Assembly (NCBI GenBank): GCA_003427395.1
Contig: BFEA01000470.1
Span: 636,120-675,172 of the forward strand
From: Chara braunii
Lineage: Eukaryota > Streptophyta > Charophyceae > Charales > Characeae
DNA length: 39,053 nucleotides
Direction: 5' to 3'
The notes below the pieces were generated by a model, which worked only from the letters and a program-made list of their open reading frames with translations, was not told the DNA's origin and searched no databases. The position numbers and the translations under genes are program-made. Positions 10,808 to 19,309 of the stretch are shown in pieces; position 1 is the first letter of the stretch, and the number at the start of each line of letters is the position of its first letter.

Positions 10808-11075
10808 GTCCTCAATTCCTCCTCCTGATTTTAATCTCTCAATTCCTCCTCCTGATTTTAAGCTCTCAATTCCTCCTGATTTTAAGCTCTCAATTCCTCC
10901 TCCTGATTTTAAGCTCTCAATTCCTCCTCCTTATTGTTAAGCTCTCAATTCCTCCTCCTGATTGTTAAGCTCTCAATTCCTCCTCCTGATTGTTAAGCTC
11001 TCAATTCCTCCTCCTCATTTTAAGCTCTCAATTCCTCCTCCTCATTGTTAAGGTCTAAGCTCTCAATTCTTCTCC
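10808..11075. repeat. 28-31-bp minisatellite, about 9 copies
   Basis: The repeated unit is AAGCTCTCAATTCCTCCTCC followed by TGATTTT or TGATTGTT. Copies differ by one or two bases, and two internal variants (TTTT and TGTT linkers) are grouped in blocks, suggesting stepwise local expansion. Confidence 0.93.
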
Positions 11076-11125
11076 CACATCGTAGATGGTGCACATCCCC
11101 GTCCCTGATGACGGGCTCAAATCCC

Positions 11126-11330
11126 GACGTATGCAATAGCGTCAGGGGCTCTACTCCTTTTCGCAAAGTTAAGAGGAGACGTATCATCGTCACGTATGCA
11201 ATAGCCTCACTGACAGGGGCTCTACTCCTTTTCGAGAAGTTAAGAGGAGAAGTATGCAATTGCGTTACTGACAGCCAGTGACAGGGGCTCTACTCCTTTT
11301 CGCGAAGTTAAGAGGAGAACGAAAACCGTA
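11126..11330. repeat. About 70-bp tandem repeat, 3 copies
   Basis: GGGGCTCTACTCCTTTTCG recurs at 11145, 11216 and 11284, each followed by AAGTTAAGAGGAGA. The unit is itself imperfectly palindromic (TCTACTCCTTTT versus AGTTAAGAGGAGA). A trailing duplication, GTTAAGAGNAGAACGAAAAC, follows to about 11362. Confidence 0.9.
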
Positions 11331-11570
11331 TTGGACAAGTTAAGAGTAGAACGAAAACCGTATTGGATAATTGGAGCAGACTCAGCAGAGTGCCTATCAC
11401 TGGCTATCAGCTTCCTAAGTTGCCAAGCTGAACATTCTGAAGGTCTCTGCCATCGAGTTATGGCGGCAAGTTATGGGCGGCATTGGGGGCAAGTCTTTCT
11501 CTCTGTCATTTCTCTCTCTTGGACATCCGTAGAAGATGATTTCTCTGTGGCTCTAGCCGCTCTACCGAGT

Positions 11571-11780
11571 CTACTCCCTTGCAGCTGCGCACAAGACACT
11601 TCTCTCTAGCTCTTTCCTCTTGGAGCTCCGTCGGCGACAATTTCACTGCAGCCCCAGTCGATTGGACTCTGTGACTCTACTCCCTTGCAGCTGCGCACAA
11701 GACATTTCTCTCTGGCTCTTTCCTCTTGGAGCTCCGTCGGCGACAATTTCAATGCAGCCCCAGTCAATCGGATTCTCCAC
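11571..11780. repeat. 106-bp tandem duplication
   Basis: CTACTCCCTTGCAGCTGCGC begins at 11571 and again at 11677. The two units match closely through GCAGCCCCAGTC. No coding frame is shared with a known family. Confidence 0.92.
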
Positions 11781-12020
11781 TTCCGTTTTTCGTTTCTCAT
11801 GTATGATCAGATGCAGCTCGCAGCGATTGCAAAAGAATCGAGTCGAGGGAAGACAAAAGAGAAAACGATGGAAGATATCCGAAACGCCTTCAAGATGAGC
11901 TTTTCGTGACATTCGACATCTCAGCAGATATAAGACTTGCCAAACCATAACAACAGGGAGATGGGGGACTGGTCGATTAGAGTCGCCGAGAGGAACGGAG
12001 AAGAGGCGGAAGAGGCGGCG

Positions 12021-12085
12021 GTGGCGAGGAGGAGGAGGAGGAGGAGGAGGAGGAGGAGCAGCAGCAGGAGGAGCAGCAGCAGGAG
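12021..12085. repeat. (GGA)n/(GCA)n trinucleotide tract
   Basis: GAGGAGG units pass into interspersed AGCAGCAGC units. One strand would encode Arg/Ser repeats and the other Ser/Pro, but no surrounding gene was recognised. Confidence 0.93.
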
Positions 12086-12202
12086 GACGAACGCACATGA
12101 AAATGTAATATGCCCGACCGACAAGCACAAGCGCGCCCTATTCCGCAAACAGGTTCAAAATCCCCCTCCTTTATTTTCGTCTCTCCCGTTGCAAAGCGTG
12201 CA

Positions 12203-12207
<5 letters not shown>

Positions 12208-12252
<45 letters not shown>

Positions 12253-12283
12253 GGGGTGGGTGGGTGGGTGGGTGGGTGGGTGT
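12208..12283. repeat. (TG)n followed by (GGGT)n
   Basis: A TG run at about 12206-12250, then G-rich GGGT repeats to 12283. The G-rich half could form a quadruplex on this strand. Confidence 0.95.
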
Positions 12284-12465
12284 GTTTGTCTCTCTCTGTG
12301 CCTCCACGGAATCTCCTTTAGCAAAGTAGCGTTAACACAAATACAAAAAAAGCCGTCTTGATAGTCCAGAGCTTATGTGCATGTGAGACTGTGTTTTTTC
12401 TTTTCCAGGTCTTCACGAATTCAGCGAAGCTCCAGCGACCACCGCCAATTTTCGGCCAAAGTTTC

Positions 12466-12471
<6 letters not shown>

Positions 12472-12533
<62 letters not shown>
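12472..12533. repeat. (CT)n microsatellite
   Basis: An uninterrupted CT run of about 60 bp. Confidence 0.97.
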
Positions 12534-12538
<5 letters not shown>

Positions 12539-12799
12539 CTCGGAGCGAGACGATATGTACAGTGTAGTAATAGACCCATCGTAATTATAGCTGATGAGAT
12601 CGAAGCAACCCAATCTCGTTAGTCCTCTCCTCTGTGCATCCATACACGAGCATCGGTCGATTCGAAAGCACTATGGAACAACTGACAGTCTAAGTAATTT
12701 GGTTTGAGTTGCGCCAGTTTTGCAGGTGAGTTTAGTTACGGTTGGTCTGAAGGGGGGGAGGGGGGTTAAGATGAGCTCAGTTTAGTGAAATCCATTAAC

Positions 12800-13060
12800 T
12801 TCAATTGAATCGAATCGAATGGAATTGTATTGAATAGGATTGGACTGAACTGATTTGAATTCGATTTTCAGTGAGACATAGCGCCGCGCAACACCGGCAG
12901 TGGCGTGTGGAAATCAGTAGAGATCCGGCATGCTCTCGCACAGACTTGCAGCTCTTGCAGCTCTCCCTAAGCCGCAGCACCCTGGCTGAGCTGAGCGTAG
13001 CTGAGCTGTGGCTGAGCTGAGCGTAGCTGAGCTGAGCTGCGCTGAGCTGAGCTGAGCTGG
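12800..13060. repeat. Pentanucleotide repeats GAATY and GCTGA
   Basis: Degenerate GAATC/GAATT/GGATT units occupy about 12804-12860. Degenerate GCTGA units occupy about 12985-13055 (GAGCTGAGCTG, with GCGTA variants). Confidence 0.85.
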
Positions 13061-13115
13061 CTGGCAAATAAGGTTGACGTCGATAATCACAGACACTTGC
13101 ATGCATTTCCAGCTC

Positions 13116-13145
13116 AGACTCGACAGGTGGCTACGTTGTTAATCA
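13116..13145. repeat. Partial copy of the 80-bp unit at 13558
   Basis: GACTCGACAGGTGGCTACGT and the following TGTTAAT match the inside of the two 80-bp units downstream. This shows an older dispersed copy about 480 bp away. Confidence 0.85.
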
Positions 13146-13229
13146 CAGCTGGCCTAGCTCGTCCAACGTCCACAACACGACACCAAGACGCTAACGATCC
13201 TCCAAACGCGCTCCAAAACTCGTCAAAGT

Positions 13230-13420
13230 TCAAAGAATTCCCCACCACAGAATCTTCAGAATCTTCAGACAAGATTCTAAGAATCTTCAACATGATTTAC
13301 AAACACCGGCAGCTCTCCCTAACCTCAAAAAATTCCACACCTCAGAATCTTCACAGATTCTTCACACATGATCTGAGGACCTGAGGTTACAAACCTCAGA
13401 ATCTTCACAGATTCTTCCAT
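13230..13420. repeat. AGAATCTTC interspersed inverted and direct repeats
   Basis: AGAATCTTC and its near complement AGATTCT recur at about 13250, 13259, 13275, 13284, 13345, 13355, 13401 and 13410. CTCAGAATCTTCACAGATTC occurs twice (about 13341 and 13396), and each copy can form a small stem. Confidence 0.75.
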
Positions 13421-13481
13421 AGGCCATCCATAGAGGCGGTGAAGCAGCTGGCAATGCTTCGCCTTCCCCCCATTTCATCTG

Positions 13482-13484
<3 letters not shown>

Positions 13485-13553
<69 letters not shown>
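13485..13553. repeat. (CT)n microsatellite
   Basis: A pure CT run of about 68 bp directly before the 80-bp tandem duplication. Confidence 0.97.
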
Positions 13554-13555
<2 letters not shown>

Positions 13556-13557
13556 CC

Positions 13558-13717
13558 ATTCCCTCGACCTCGATACCATGACATGCTGCAGACTCGACAG
13601 GTGGCTACGTTGTTAATACTTGGCAACCGTGACTGTCATTCCCTCGACCTCGATACCATGACATGCTGCAGACTCGACAGGTGGCTACGTTGTTAATACT
13701 TGGCAACCGTGACTGTC
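13558..13717. repeat. 80-bp tandem duplication
   Basis: ATTCCCTCGACCTCGATACC begins at 13558 and 13638. The two units look identical along their length, so the duplication is recent or an assembly effect beside the CT tract. Confidence 0.93.
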
Positions 13718-14453
13718 ACACAGTGTCTGTCACACCGTGTCTGTCACACATAGGCACTCGCGTCTCCTTATTGTACCTTCCTTGTTCCTCCCTACCTGGG
13801 TCAATTTTGCCCCTCTTTCCTTCACCCCCCCCAAAAAAAAAAGATAAACAACCTCGCAGCACACCCTCCCATCATCCCTATCGTCTATACAGCCGAATAG
13901 AACGAACGGGCATTATGATCCCTGTATCTAGACCGAATGTTGCCACAAATACGACTGCAATCTCCCTACGTTCTATTCGGTGGAAGACTGTAGCATCCCC
14001 TCTGTCTATCAAGAACCGAACTGCCCTCTCATCATCTTCCGTTCACTGCCATCAAATCTAAATGGGCATAACGTCGTGCACATTAACAACGGATGTCATC
14101 ATGCTCATTAATCGAGGACGTCAGCAGATGCGGCGTACACAGCGATGCATGGGCTGCGCAGGGGGAGGGAGGGGAAAGGCATGGCAGGAGAGCAGAGGAG
14201 AGCAGACGAGACGAGACTAGACGAGATGCGATGAGTGAGCCCACTGAATTGCAATATATCTAGCCCAATCGCAACCAATCAACTTGATTGGAGACACAGA
14301 GGAGAGACACGTGGTCAAACGACAGCCTCCACAGGTAATCATGATTCACGAGTACTACCTTGTTAACTGTAAAAGGCCAGCCACGTGATCCATCTGCTCA
14401 CAGCCATCACTCTCACAGCCATCACTCTCACAGCCATCACTTCTTCTTACTGC
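13718..14453. other. Gene-less stretch downstream of the 14454 gene
   Basis: No supported coding frame. A short C/A homopolymer lies at about 13827-13842. TCTCACAGCCATCAC is repeated three times in tandem (about 14396-14440), just beyond the stop codon of the minus-strand gene, probably in its 3' untranslated or flanking sequence. Confidence 0.5.
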
Positions 14454-15152
14454 TTATTGCATAAGATTGGACCAGCGTTGAGAAAAAGGCTGAGGGCTTC
14501 TCTGCTCTCTAATCAGTGCATCCCGGGCAGAGAGAAGACCATGCGGTCCGAGGGCTGAATCCAAGTCAGACCAATCAACTATCGAGCGTAAGTGCCTCTC
14601 GCCGTGCCAGGTCTCCGGGATATCGGCAATCCCCGTGAAACTTGCCTTTCGTCGACTAGCCCACTTGTCCACGGGAGCGGAATGATTGCCGACAACAAAA
14701 GGGCGACCGACAGCAGCAGCAGCAGCTGAAGAGCGTCCATGATCCAGAAGCTTCGAGTCTTCCATAGCCGTAGCGCGAGTCGCAGGAAGAACACATCCGC
14801 CGGACGCCATAGCTGATGATGAGCTTGACAAAGAATGCCGCCCGGGCCCAGTTAGAGGCAGCTGCTGCTGCTGCTTCTGCTGCTGTTGGAGCTGCTGCTG
14901 TTGCTGCTGGTTCTGAAGATTAAGTTGACGATGTCGCGCTGGCTGTGAGCGCCGGTGATGCCTTCCGGACGATGCACTCGCTGATCCAGGGAATGATCGT
15001 GAGATCGAACCCAGCTTAATCGGCGATGAACCTGCGACTGCTCCACTCACTGATCCCGGTGACGAACTCGCCTTTCTACCAAATGAGCCCGATGCTCCAG
15101 ATAACGATTCTGATGTACCACACGCCTGTCTAGCGGATGCCAATCTCTTCAT
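14454..15152 (-). CDS. Hypothetical Q-rich protein, possible host gene or terminal exon
   Basis: A 232-residue frame from ATG at 15152 to TAA at 14454-14456. The N-terminal 70 residues are Ser/Gly-rich. A Gln-rich stretch (about residues 73-95, encoded by CAG/CAA with Leu and Lys interruptions) follows, then a Ser run and an Ala run. The last 75 residues are balanced, non-repetitive sequence (KWASRRKASFTGIADIPETW, then HLRSIVDWSDLD and GLLSARDALI) that looks like a folded, conserved plant-type domain. I cannot name the family. I chose this ATG because upstream the frame runs into a CT/GA microsatellite coding Arg-Glu repeats, and beyond that into an N and a false assembly join. The real 5' part, or a further exon, may be missing. 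Poly-Q next to poly-S suggests a regulatory protein, but that is only inference. Confidence 0.55.
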   Translation of the reverse strand: MKRLASARQACGTSESLSGASGSFGRKASSSPGSVSGAVAGSSPIKLGSISRSFPGSASASSGRHHRRSQPARHRQLNLQNQQQQQQLQQQQKQQQQLPLTGPGRHSLSSSSSAMASGGCVLPATRATAMEDSKLLDHGRSSAAAAAVGRPFVVGNHSAPVDKWASRRKASFTGIADIPETWHGERHLRSIVDWSDLDSALGPHGLLSARDALIREQRSPQPFSQRWSNLMQ

Positions 15153-15157
15153 CCGGA

Positions 15158-15163
<6 letters not shown>

Positions 15164-15225
<62 letters not shown>
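15164..15225. repeat. (CT)n microsatellite at an assembly gap
   Basis: A CT run (GA on the gene's strand) just upstream of the ATG at 15152, ending at the N at 15226. Such tracts are common in plant 5' untranslated regions. The length is unreliable because the next bases are a misjoin. Confidence 0.95.
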
Positions 15226-15226
15226 N

Positions 15227-15345
15227 CACCACAGTGTCCATAAGATTGTTCGTCTCCCCAGGTCAAACATGTTATTCGCAAATTCCTCTTCGGGCCGTCC
15301 TGGCCAATAGCCCGTTAGGATGGCCCGCCAGTCCCATGGCCAGAG
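15227..15345 (-). mobile_element. LINE 3' fragment joined in by misassembly
   Basis: The 119 bp match 21395-21513 with about three mismatches. On the minus strand they encode the same LINE C-terminal residues (GYWPGRPEEEF, LGRRTILWTLW). The piece is bounded by an N on one side and a Nextera mate-pair junction on the other, so it most likely comes from a mate-pair read of another LINE copy. Where 21496 has TAA, this copy has TGG. Confidence 0.88.
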
Positions 15346-15383
15346 CTGTCTCTTATACACATCTAGATGTGTATAAGAGACAG
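15346..15383. other. Nextera mate-pair junction adapter (assembly artefact)
   Basis: This is the 19-nt Tn5 mosaic end CTGTCTCTTATACACATCT followed directly by its reverse complement AGATGTGTATAAGAGACAG, 38 bp in all. That is the circularisation junction of Illumina Nextera mate-pair libraries. It is not genomic; sequences left and right of it were ligated in vitro. Confidence 0.97.
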
Positions 15384-15422
<39 letters not shown>

Positions 15423-15448
15423 TGTGTCTGTCTCTCTCTCTCTCTCTG

Positions 15449-15528
<80 letters not shown>
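15384..15528. repeat. (CT)n/(TG)n compound microsatellite
   Basis: CT, TG and CT blocks from the adapter to about 15528. True length and neighbours are uncertain because the block begins at the adapter. Confidence 0.93.
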
Positions 15529-15530
<2 letters not shown>

Positions 15531-15702
15531 GTTCCTTCGGTCACACTGCTGGGTAGGTCAAAACTCACCTTACGTCTGCGCCATTAGCCCGAAAGGTACC
15601 GAGAGCCCGCGCACCAAAGCTGGCACGCTCGGGTCCGCACGTGCAGAAAGAGGAGAGGAAACTCGGACCCTCGTTGATTCCGAGCTCCTCTGTCGATTCC
15701 GG

Positions 15703-15708
<6 letters not shown>

Positions 15709-15769
<61 letters not shown>
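15709..15769. repeat. (GA)n microsatellite
   Basis: A GA run of about 60 bp, with a shorter GA run at about 15868-15883. Confidence 0.96.
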
Positions 15770-15772
<3 letters not shown>

Positions 15773-16700
15773 GAAGATGGTGGAGAGCTGGAGGACCGAA
15801 AGCATGCGTTGGTGGAGCGTGAAGAGAGCAGGGAGAGGCATAGAGAGGAGTGGCTGTGAGGAAAGACAGAGAGAGAGAGAGAGGAGTGGCAGTCAGAGAA
15901 AAAACAGACCTGAAAACTAAGACTAACCCGATCCCGCCGACATGTGCATCGCCGAGCAACCTAGACAGCGCACACAGCAACAACGCACTGACTATGGTTG
16001 ACAAGCCGAACAAAGACGGACGGTGAAGCGAAGCGGCCGCTGTCTCAGCCAAGTACCGCACAACGTTTGAAGTACCTCAGATAACACCGCAGAGAGGGGA
16101 ATACTCATGGTGGTGGTGTTCGTCGGAGAATCCTGAGGACATGAAGAGTGAAGAGAAGATGGCGCTGTGCGCGGGAGAATGCTGTCGGCGTGCTCGTCCT
16201 TGAGACTGCCGTGCGCGCGTAAAATACAACTCGCAAATTCGTGCGATTAGGACGTGTCAAGGGAAGGGACAACAAATCTCTGCACCGTCTCTACACGGCG
16301 CGAGGACGACAGTCGTGGGAAAAAAAACAAAGAAAAGAAAAAAAAGGAACAACAGAACACCGCTACGAACACACAACCGTAGCAGTAGGATTATTTTCAT
16401 GCATATGGACGTATAAACTGTCCCCGGTACATGCAGAACTCGTTTGGGCGCGTTGTTTTTCTTTCCCTTCCCCTTTGTCGTCTCGTCGGACCCCGCCAGT
16501 GCCGCTCACGTAATAAGTCGGACCCCGCCCAGTGCCGCTCACGTAATACTACTGTGGTGTGACGTGCCTACGTGGAGTCGTCCTGGCGTCAAGGTGGAAC
16601 GAACACCGATCACACACGACTTTTCTGTTATTTTCTTTTTCTTTCTTTTTTTCTTGTTCAACGCGACGGCCTTGAGGAATCGTCGTCATCGAACTAAACT
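15770..16700. other. Gene-less stretch
   Basis: Mixed sequence without a supported gene. GTCGGACCCCGCC-AGTGCCG followed by CTCACGTAATA is duplicated at about 16487 and 16519 (period about 32). Before the false join was recognised this looked like a promoter region for the 14454 gene; that link is unsafe. Confidence 0.4.
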
Positions 16701-16709
16701 GACGGCCCC

Positions 16710-16852
16710 CTGGGCCGTGGTCCCACTAGCAAAGAGAATCGGAGAGATGTGCAGGAAATCGAGATGGAACTGCTTTTCTGCATCTCTGCTTAAAACACAT
16801 CCAGATTCAGCAGCTCGATCCTATCCGTTTTGCTAGTGGGACCTCGGCCCTG
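16710..16852. mobile_element. Putative 143-bp TIR element (MITE-like)
   Basis: The left end CTGGGCCGTGGTCCCACTAG matches the complement of the right end (CAGGGCCGAGGTCCCACTAG), continuing to GCAAA and, weakly, further inward. The C(A/T)GGGCC ends resemble hAT-type termini. No 8-bp target duplication is visible, so the superfamily is unassigned. Confidence 0.6.
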
Positions 16853-17297
16853 GATTGTAGTATTCTGCTTATCTGCGTCCAGTCGAGCTTGAACCCCTGT
16901 GTATATTTCTTTTTTTCTTTTTTCTTTTTGGAGAACAATAAAACTTTTATTACATGAGGAACAACAAGACAACAAAGGGGCCGGGAAACCCCACAAAATC
17001 CCGTAAAGTTCTGGGGCCATTACCCAGATTAGGCTCCTGGAAACCGGGTCCAGTGTCCCTCCCCACTCAGTCCTGTCTATATTTCCGCAGTTTGGGGGTG
17101 GGGGTGAACCACCTGAGCTATGCCGCTTGGTACTTCTGTGTTTTCCTTTTTCTTTTTTTTTTCTTTTTTCATGATGCTCTTTATGCATGCATCACGCTTG
17201 GTACGTCTCTGTTTTCCACCTTGTAAAGGATTTGTGTCCCATCTGCCGGACCCCGCCCACCGGACTGGTGGGGACAAAAGGGACGGAAAAACTGTTA

Positions 17298-18108
17298 GGG
17301 CGTCGCCACACCACCTTTTTTTTTTTTTTTTTTTTTTTTTTTTCAGTGTATGTGTAGTACGGGGAAACACCAATCAACCCGGATCTCTCCCCAGCCCACG
17401 GGGTAGGTTGGCACCACAGCAGTGGTGCGAGAGCAAGGCTGTACCAGTCCCTCATCCCGGTGACGGGGGGTGGGCTTCTGCATTTGCCCCCTTATTCTAA
17501 TCCCAGCAAAATTTGCTTATTAGCCCAACTCTCTGATTCCCAAAGTGATCGCCACACCAGTGTCTAAACGAGAAAAGTACGACTGCATGTTCCTGCAATG
17601 AGTAGCCAGATACATCCATTATTACTATTATGTGTAACAGATGCATCTGATCACTTTCTGGGGAAGATACGCTTGGTATCCAGCGGCCTAGCTCAGTTGG
17701 TAAGGCACGCAAGTGGCATTCAGGAGGTGTTGGGTTCAATCCCCATTGGTCTCATGTACCTTCCTGGGCAAGCTTGGTGCCGTTGGTCCCCCGAGTGGCA
17801 TTGAGCAGAGACTGCTGATGTTCATAGGGGGAGGGGACCGGAGGGGAGACACAGTGACTGGCCCATCGGAGAAGCTCGGTCCTGATGCTACCGGCTGACC
17901 CCTGGCCGGTATCGCCCACCTGCTGTAGCTGGTGGGTGCAGCTCCCGCATGTTCCCTCGTTGGAGGCTTGAGCACGGATGTGGCTGCTACGGGTTCCCCG
18001 TAATTCTATAATGACAATAAAATTAAAAAAGGCCTGAAAGGCCGTCCTGTCCAGATTTGACAGTAAAAAAGATACTCTTCTCTTTTCTACAGTGGTGTGG
18101 CGAGGCCC
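17298..18108. mobile_element. Harbinger-like MITE 1 (composite), TTA-flanked
   Basis: The left TIR is GGGCGTCGCCACACCA (17298) and the right end is TGGTGTGGCGAGGCCC (to 18108). TTA occurs at 17295-17297 and 18109-18111. The 811 bp include poly-T (about 17317-17343), a third TIR-like sequence CGCCACACCAGTGTCTAAAC (about 17545) and a SINE. The interior at 17343-17480 matches MITE 2 in reverse, so this unit is probably several nested family members. Confidence 0.72.
17683..18035 (+). mobile_element. tRNA-derived SINE A
   Basis: The Pol III A box is TAGCTCAGTTGG (about 17691) and the B box GGGTTCAATCCC (about 17731), about 28 bp apart as in a tRNA. A roughly 270-bp unrelated body and an A-rich tail (ATAAAATTAAAAAAGG, to about 18032) follow. 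The tRNA-like part does not close an acceptor stem, so this is a SINE and not a tRNA gene. No clear target duplication was found. Confidence 0.75.
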
Positions 18109-18111
18109 TTA

Positions 18112-18690
18112 GGGCGTCGCCACACCAGTGTCGAAACGAGCACCGTGATGTGGGACTGGTACAGCATTGCTCTGGCACCACTGCTGTGGTGCCAACCTAC
18201 ACCGTGGGCTACCGTCTTCCCCCGAACACCACGCACCCTTATTTTGGCTGTATCTGGCCGGAAATATAGCTTGTATGCATTCATTTTTAGGCTGCGTTAT
18301 GTTCGGGGGAAGAGGTAGGGAGAGATCCGGGTTGGTGGATGTCCCCTCGGACTATACATAGACTAGCGAGAGGGCTTGTATGCATTCATTTTTAGGCTGC
18401 GTTATGTGGGGGAAGAGGGTAGGGAGAGATCCGGGTTGGTTGATGTTCCCTCGTACTATACATAGACTAGCGAGAGGATGCGATCGATGAGTACTGGCAA
18501 GAAGATGAGATAGATGAGAGAAGAATATAGGTTAAAAATAAAACAAAAAAGAGAGAACGAATGCATCTTTGGGCAGAAGAGCTCAGATGCATCCCTTGCT
18601 ATTCATTGCAATGGACATATCTTGCCCTTCTCTGTAGGAATATGTGTGCATTCTCTCTTTTTTCGTTTCCACAGTGGTGTGGCGAGGCCC
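18112..18690. mobile_element. Harbinger-like MITE 2, TTA-flanked
   Basis: It starts GGGCGTCGCCACACCAGTGT (18112) and ends CAGTGGTGTGGCGAGGCCC (18690), with TTA at 18109-18111 and 18691-18693. It shares the left TTA with MITE 1. Inside are a hairpin (GGCACCAC TGCT GTGGTGCC, about 18175) and a 105-bp tandem duplication starting GCTTGTATGCATTCATTTTT at 18269 and 18374. TIRs plus a TTA duplication fit PIF/Harbinger. No transposase. Confidence 0.85.
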
Positions 18691-18713
18691 TTAGGCCCTT
18701 AGACTTCTCACGC

Positions 18714-18882
18714 AAAATAATGCACTAGATACCAACGGCCTTAGCTCAGTTTGTACAGCCATACACTGTTGAATCCCACACGGGTGTTCGAAGCCAGATG
18801 CATTGGACGATATGAACAGAATTCATGAATTGCCTGGGGCCAGTCACTTTCCGATGACATCTCATTAAAAAAATAATGCACT
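18714..18882 (+). mobile_element. tRNA-derived SINE B with 13-bp target duplication
   Basis: AAAATAATGCACT lies at 18714-18726 and again at 18870-18882. Between them are an A box (TTAGCTCAGTTTGTAC, about 18741), a B box (GGTGTTCGAAGCC, about 18783), a short body containing GAATTGCCTGGGGCCAGTCA, and an A-rich end. The full element is about 143 bp. The body is shared with a copy at about 19384-19440. Confidence 0.88.
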
Positions 18883-18903
18883 GGGAGGATGGCTGCGTTC
18901 AAG

Positions 18904-18918
18904 AGTCTTCCAGCTTTT

Positions 18919-18967
<49 letters not shown>

Positions 18968-18973
18968 TCCAGC
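18904..18973 (+). mobile_element. Poly(A) retroinsertion with 11-bp target duplication
   Basis: AGTCTTCCAGC lies at 18904-18914 and 18963-18973, enclosing only TTTTGC plus about 42 A. This is the signature of an extremely 5'-truncated retroposition. Confidence 0.8.
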
Positions 18974-18984
18974 AGTGCAGAGGA

Positions 18985-19140
18985 TGCTCTAAGTGAGTTG
19001 ATATACAGTGGACTGCTGAAATACAGACCGGACTTCGAATCCGGATAGAGCTGGATGAATGCAATTCTCTTTGGGTTTTTACGGAAAGGGTGTCGGCCTT
19101 CAGATCGTACTCCATGTAATATAGAACATGGAAACAGATG
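18985..19140 (+). mobile_element. Probable tRNA-derived SINE C
   Basis: GATGCTCTAAGTGAGTTGAT (A-box-like) is followed by TGGACTGCTGAAATACAG and CCGGACTTCGAATCCGG, which can form a perfect T-arm and B box. The order resembles a tRNA-Gln/Glu head. The 3' end was not defined. Confidence 0.55.
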
Positions 19141-19154
19141 ACAAAACACAAACA

Positions 19155-19280
19155 GGGCTATCTCAGTTGGTACAACCCAGGACCTGAGGTGTTGAAGCGC
19201 AGATGTGAGTTCAAGGTCCAGTAAGAAAACCGATAAATAGGATAATAGACTTCTTGTTTTCCCTTCTCTTTCTTTTTAAA
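19155..19280 (+). mobile_element. Probable tRNA-derived SINE D
   Basis: GGGCTATCTCAGTTGGTAC (A box) is followed about 40 bp later by TGAGTTCAAGGTCC (B box), then an A-rich stretch at about 19277-19289. No clean target duplication. Confidence 0.5.
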
Positions 19281-19309
19281 AAAAAACAAAGCTTGTCTTA
19301 GTTTATTGC

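Noticed and set aside
11103-11135. CTGATGACGGGCTCAAATCCCGAC resembles a hammerhead core with helix II
   Set aside because: The stem CGGG/CCCG is followed by ACGT and not GAAA, and no helix III or cleavage triplet pairs around it.
14700-15050. Alternative minus-strand frames over the Q-rich region (poly-L or poly-S)
   Set aside because: They are frame shadows of the CAG/CTG tract; only the 14454-15152 frame has a balanced C-terminus.
16941-16965. AATAAAACTTTTATT near 16938 as a polyadenylation signal of a gene
   Set aside because: No supported coding frame ends nearby on either strand; the word is a palindromic A/T tract.
17683-17760. A functional tRNA gene suggested by A and B boxes
   Set aside because: The acceptor and anticodon arms do not pair, and the sequence continues into a SINE body with an A-rich tail.
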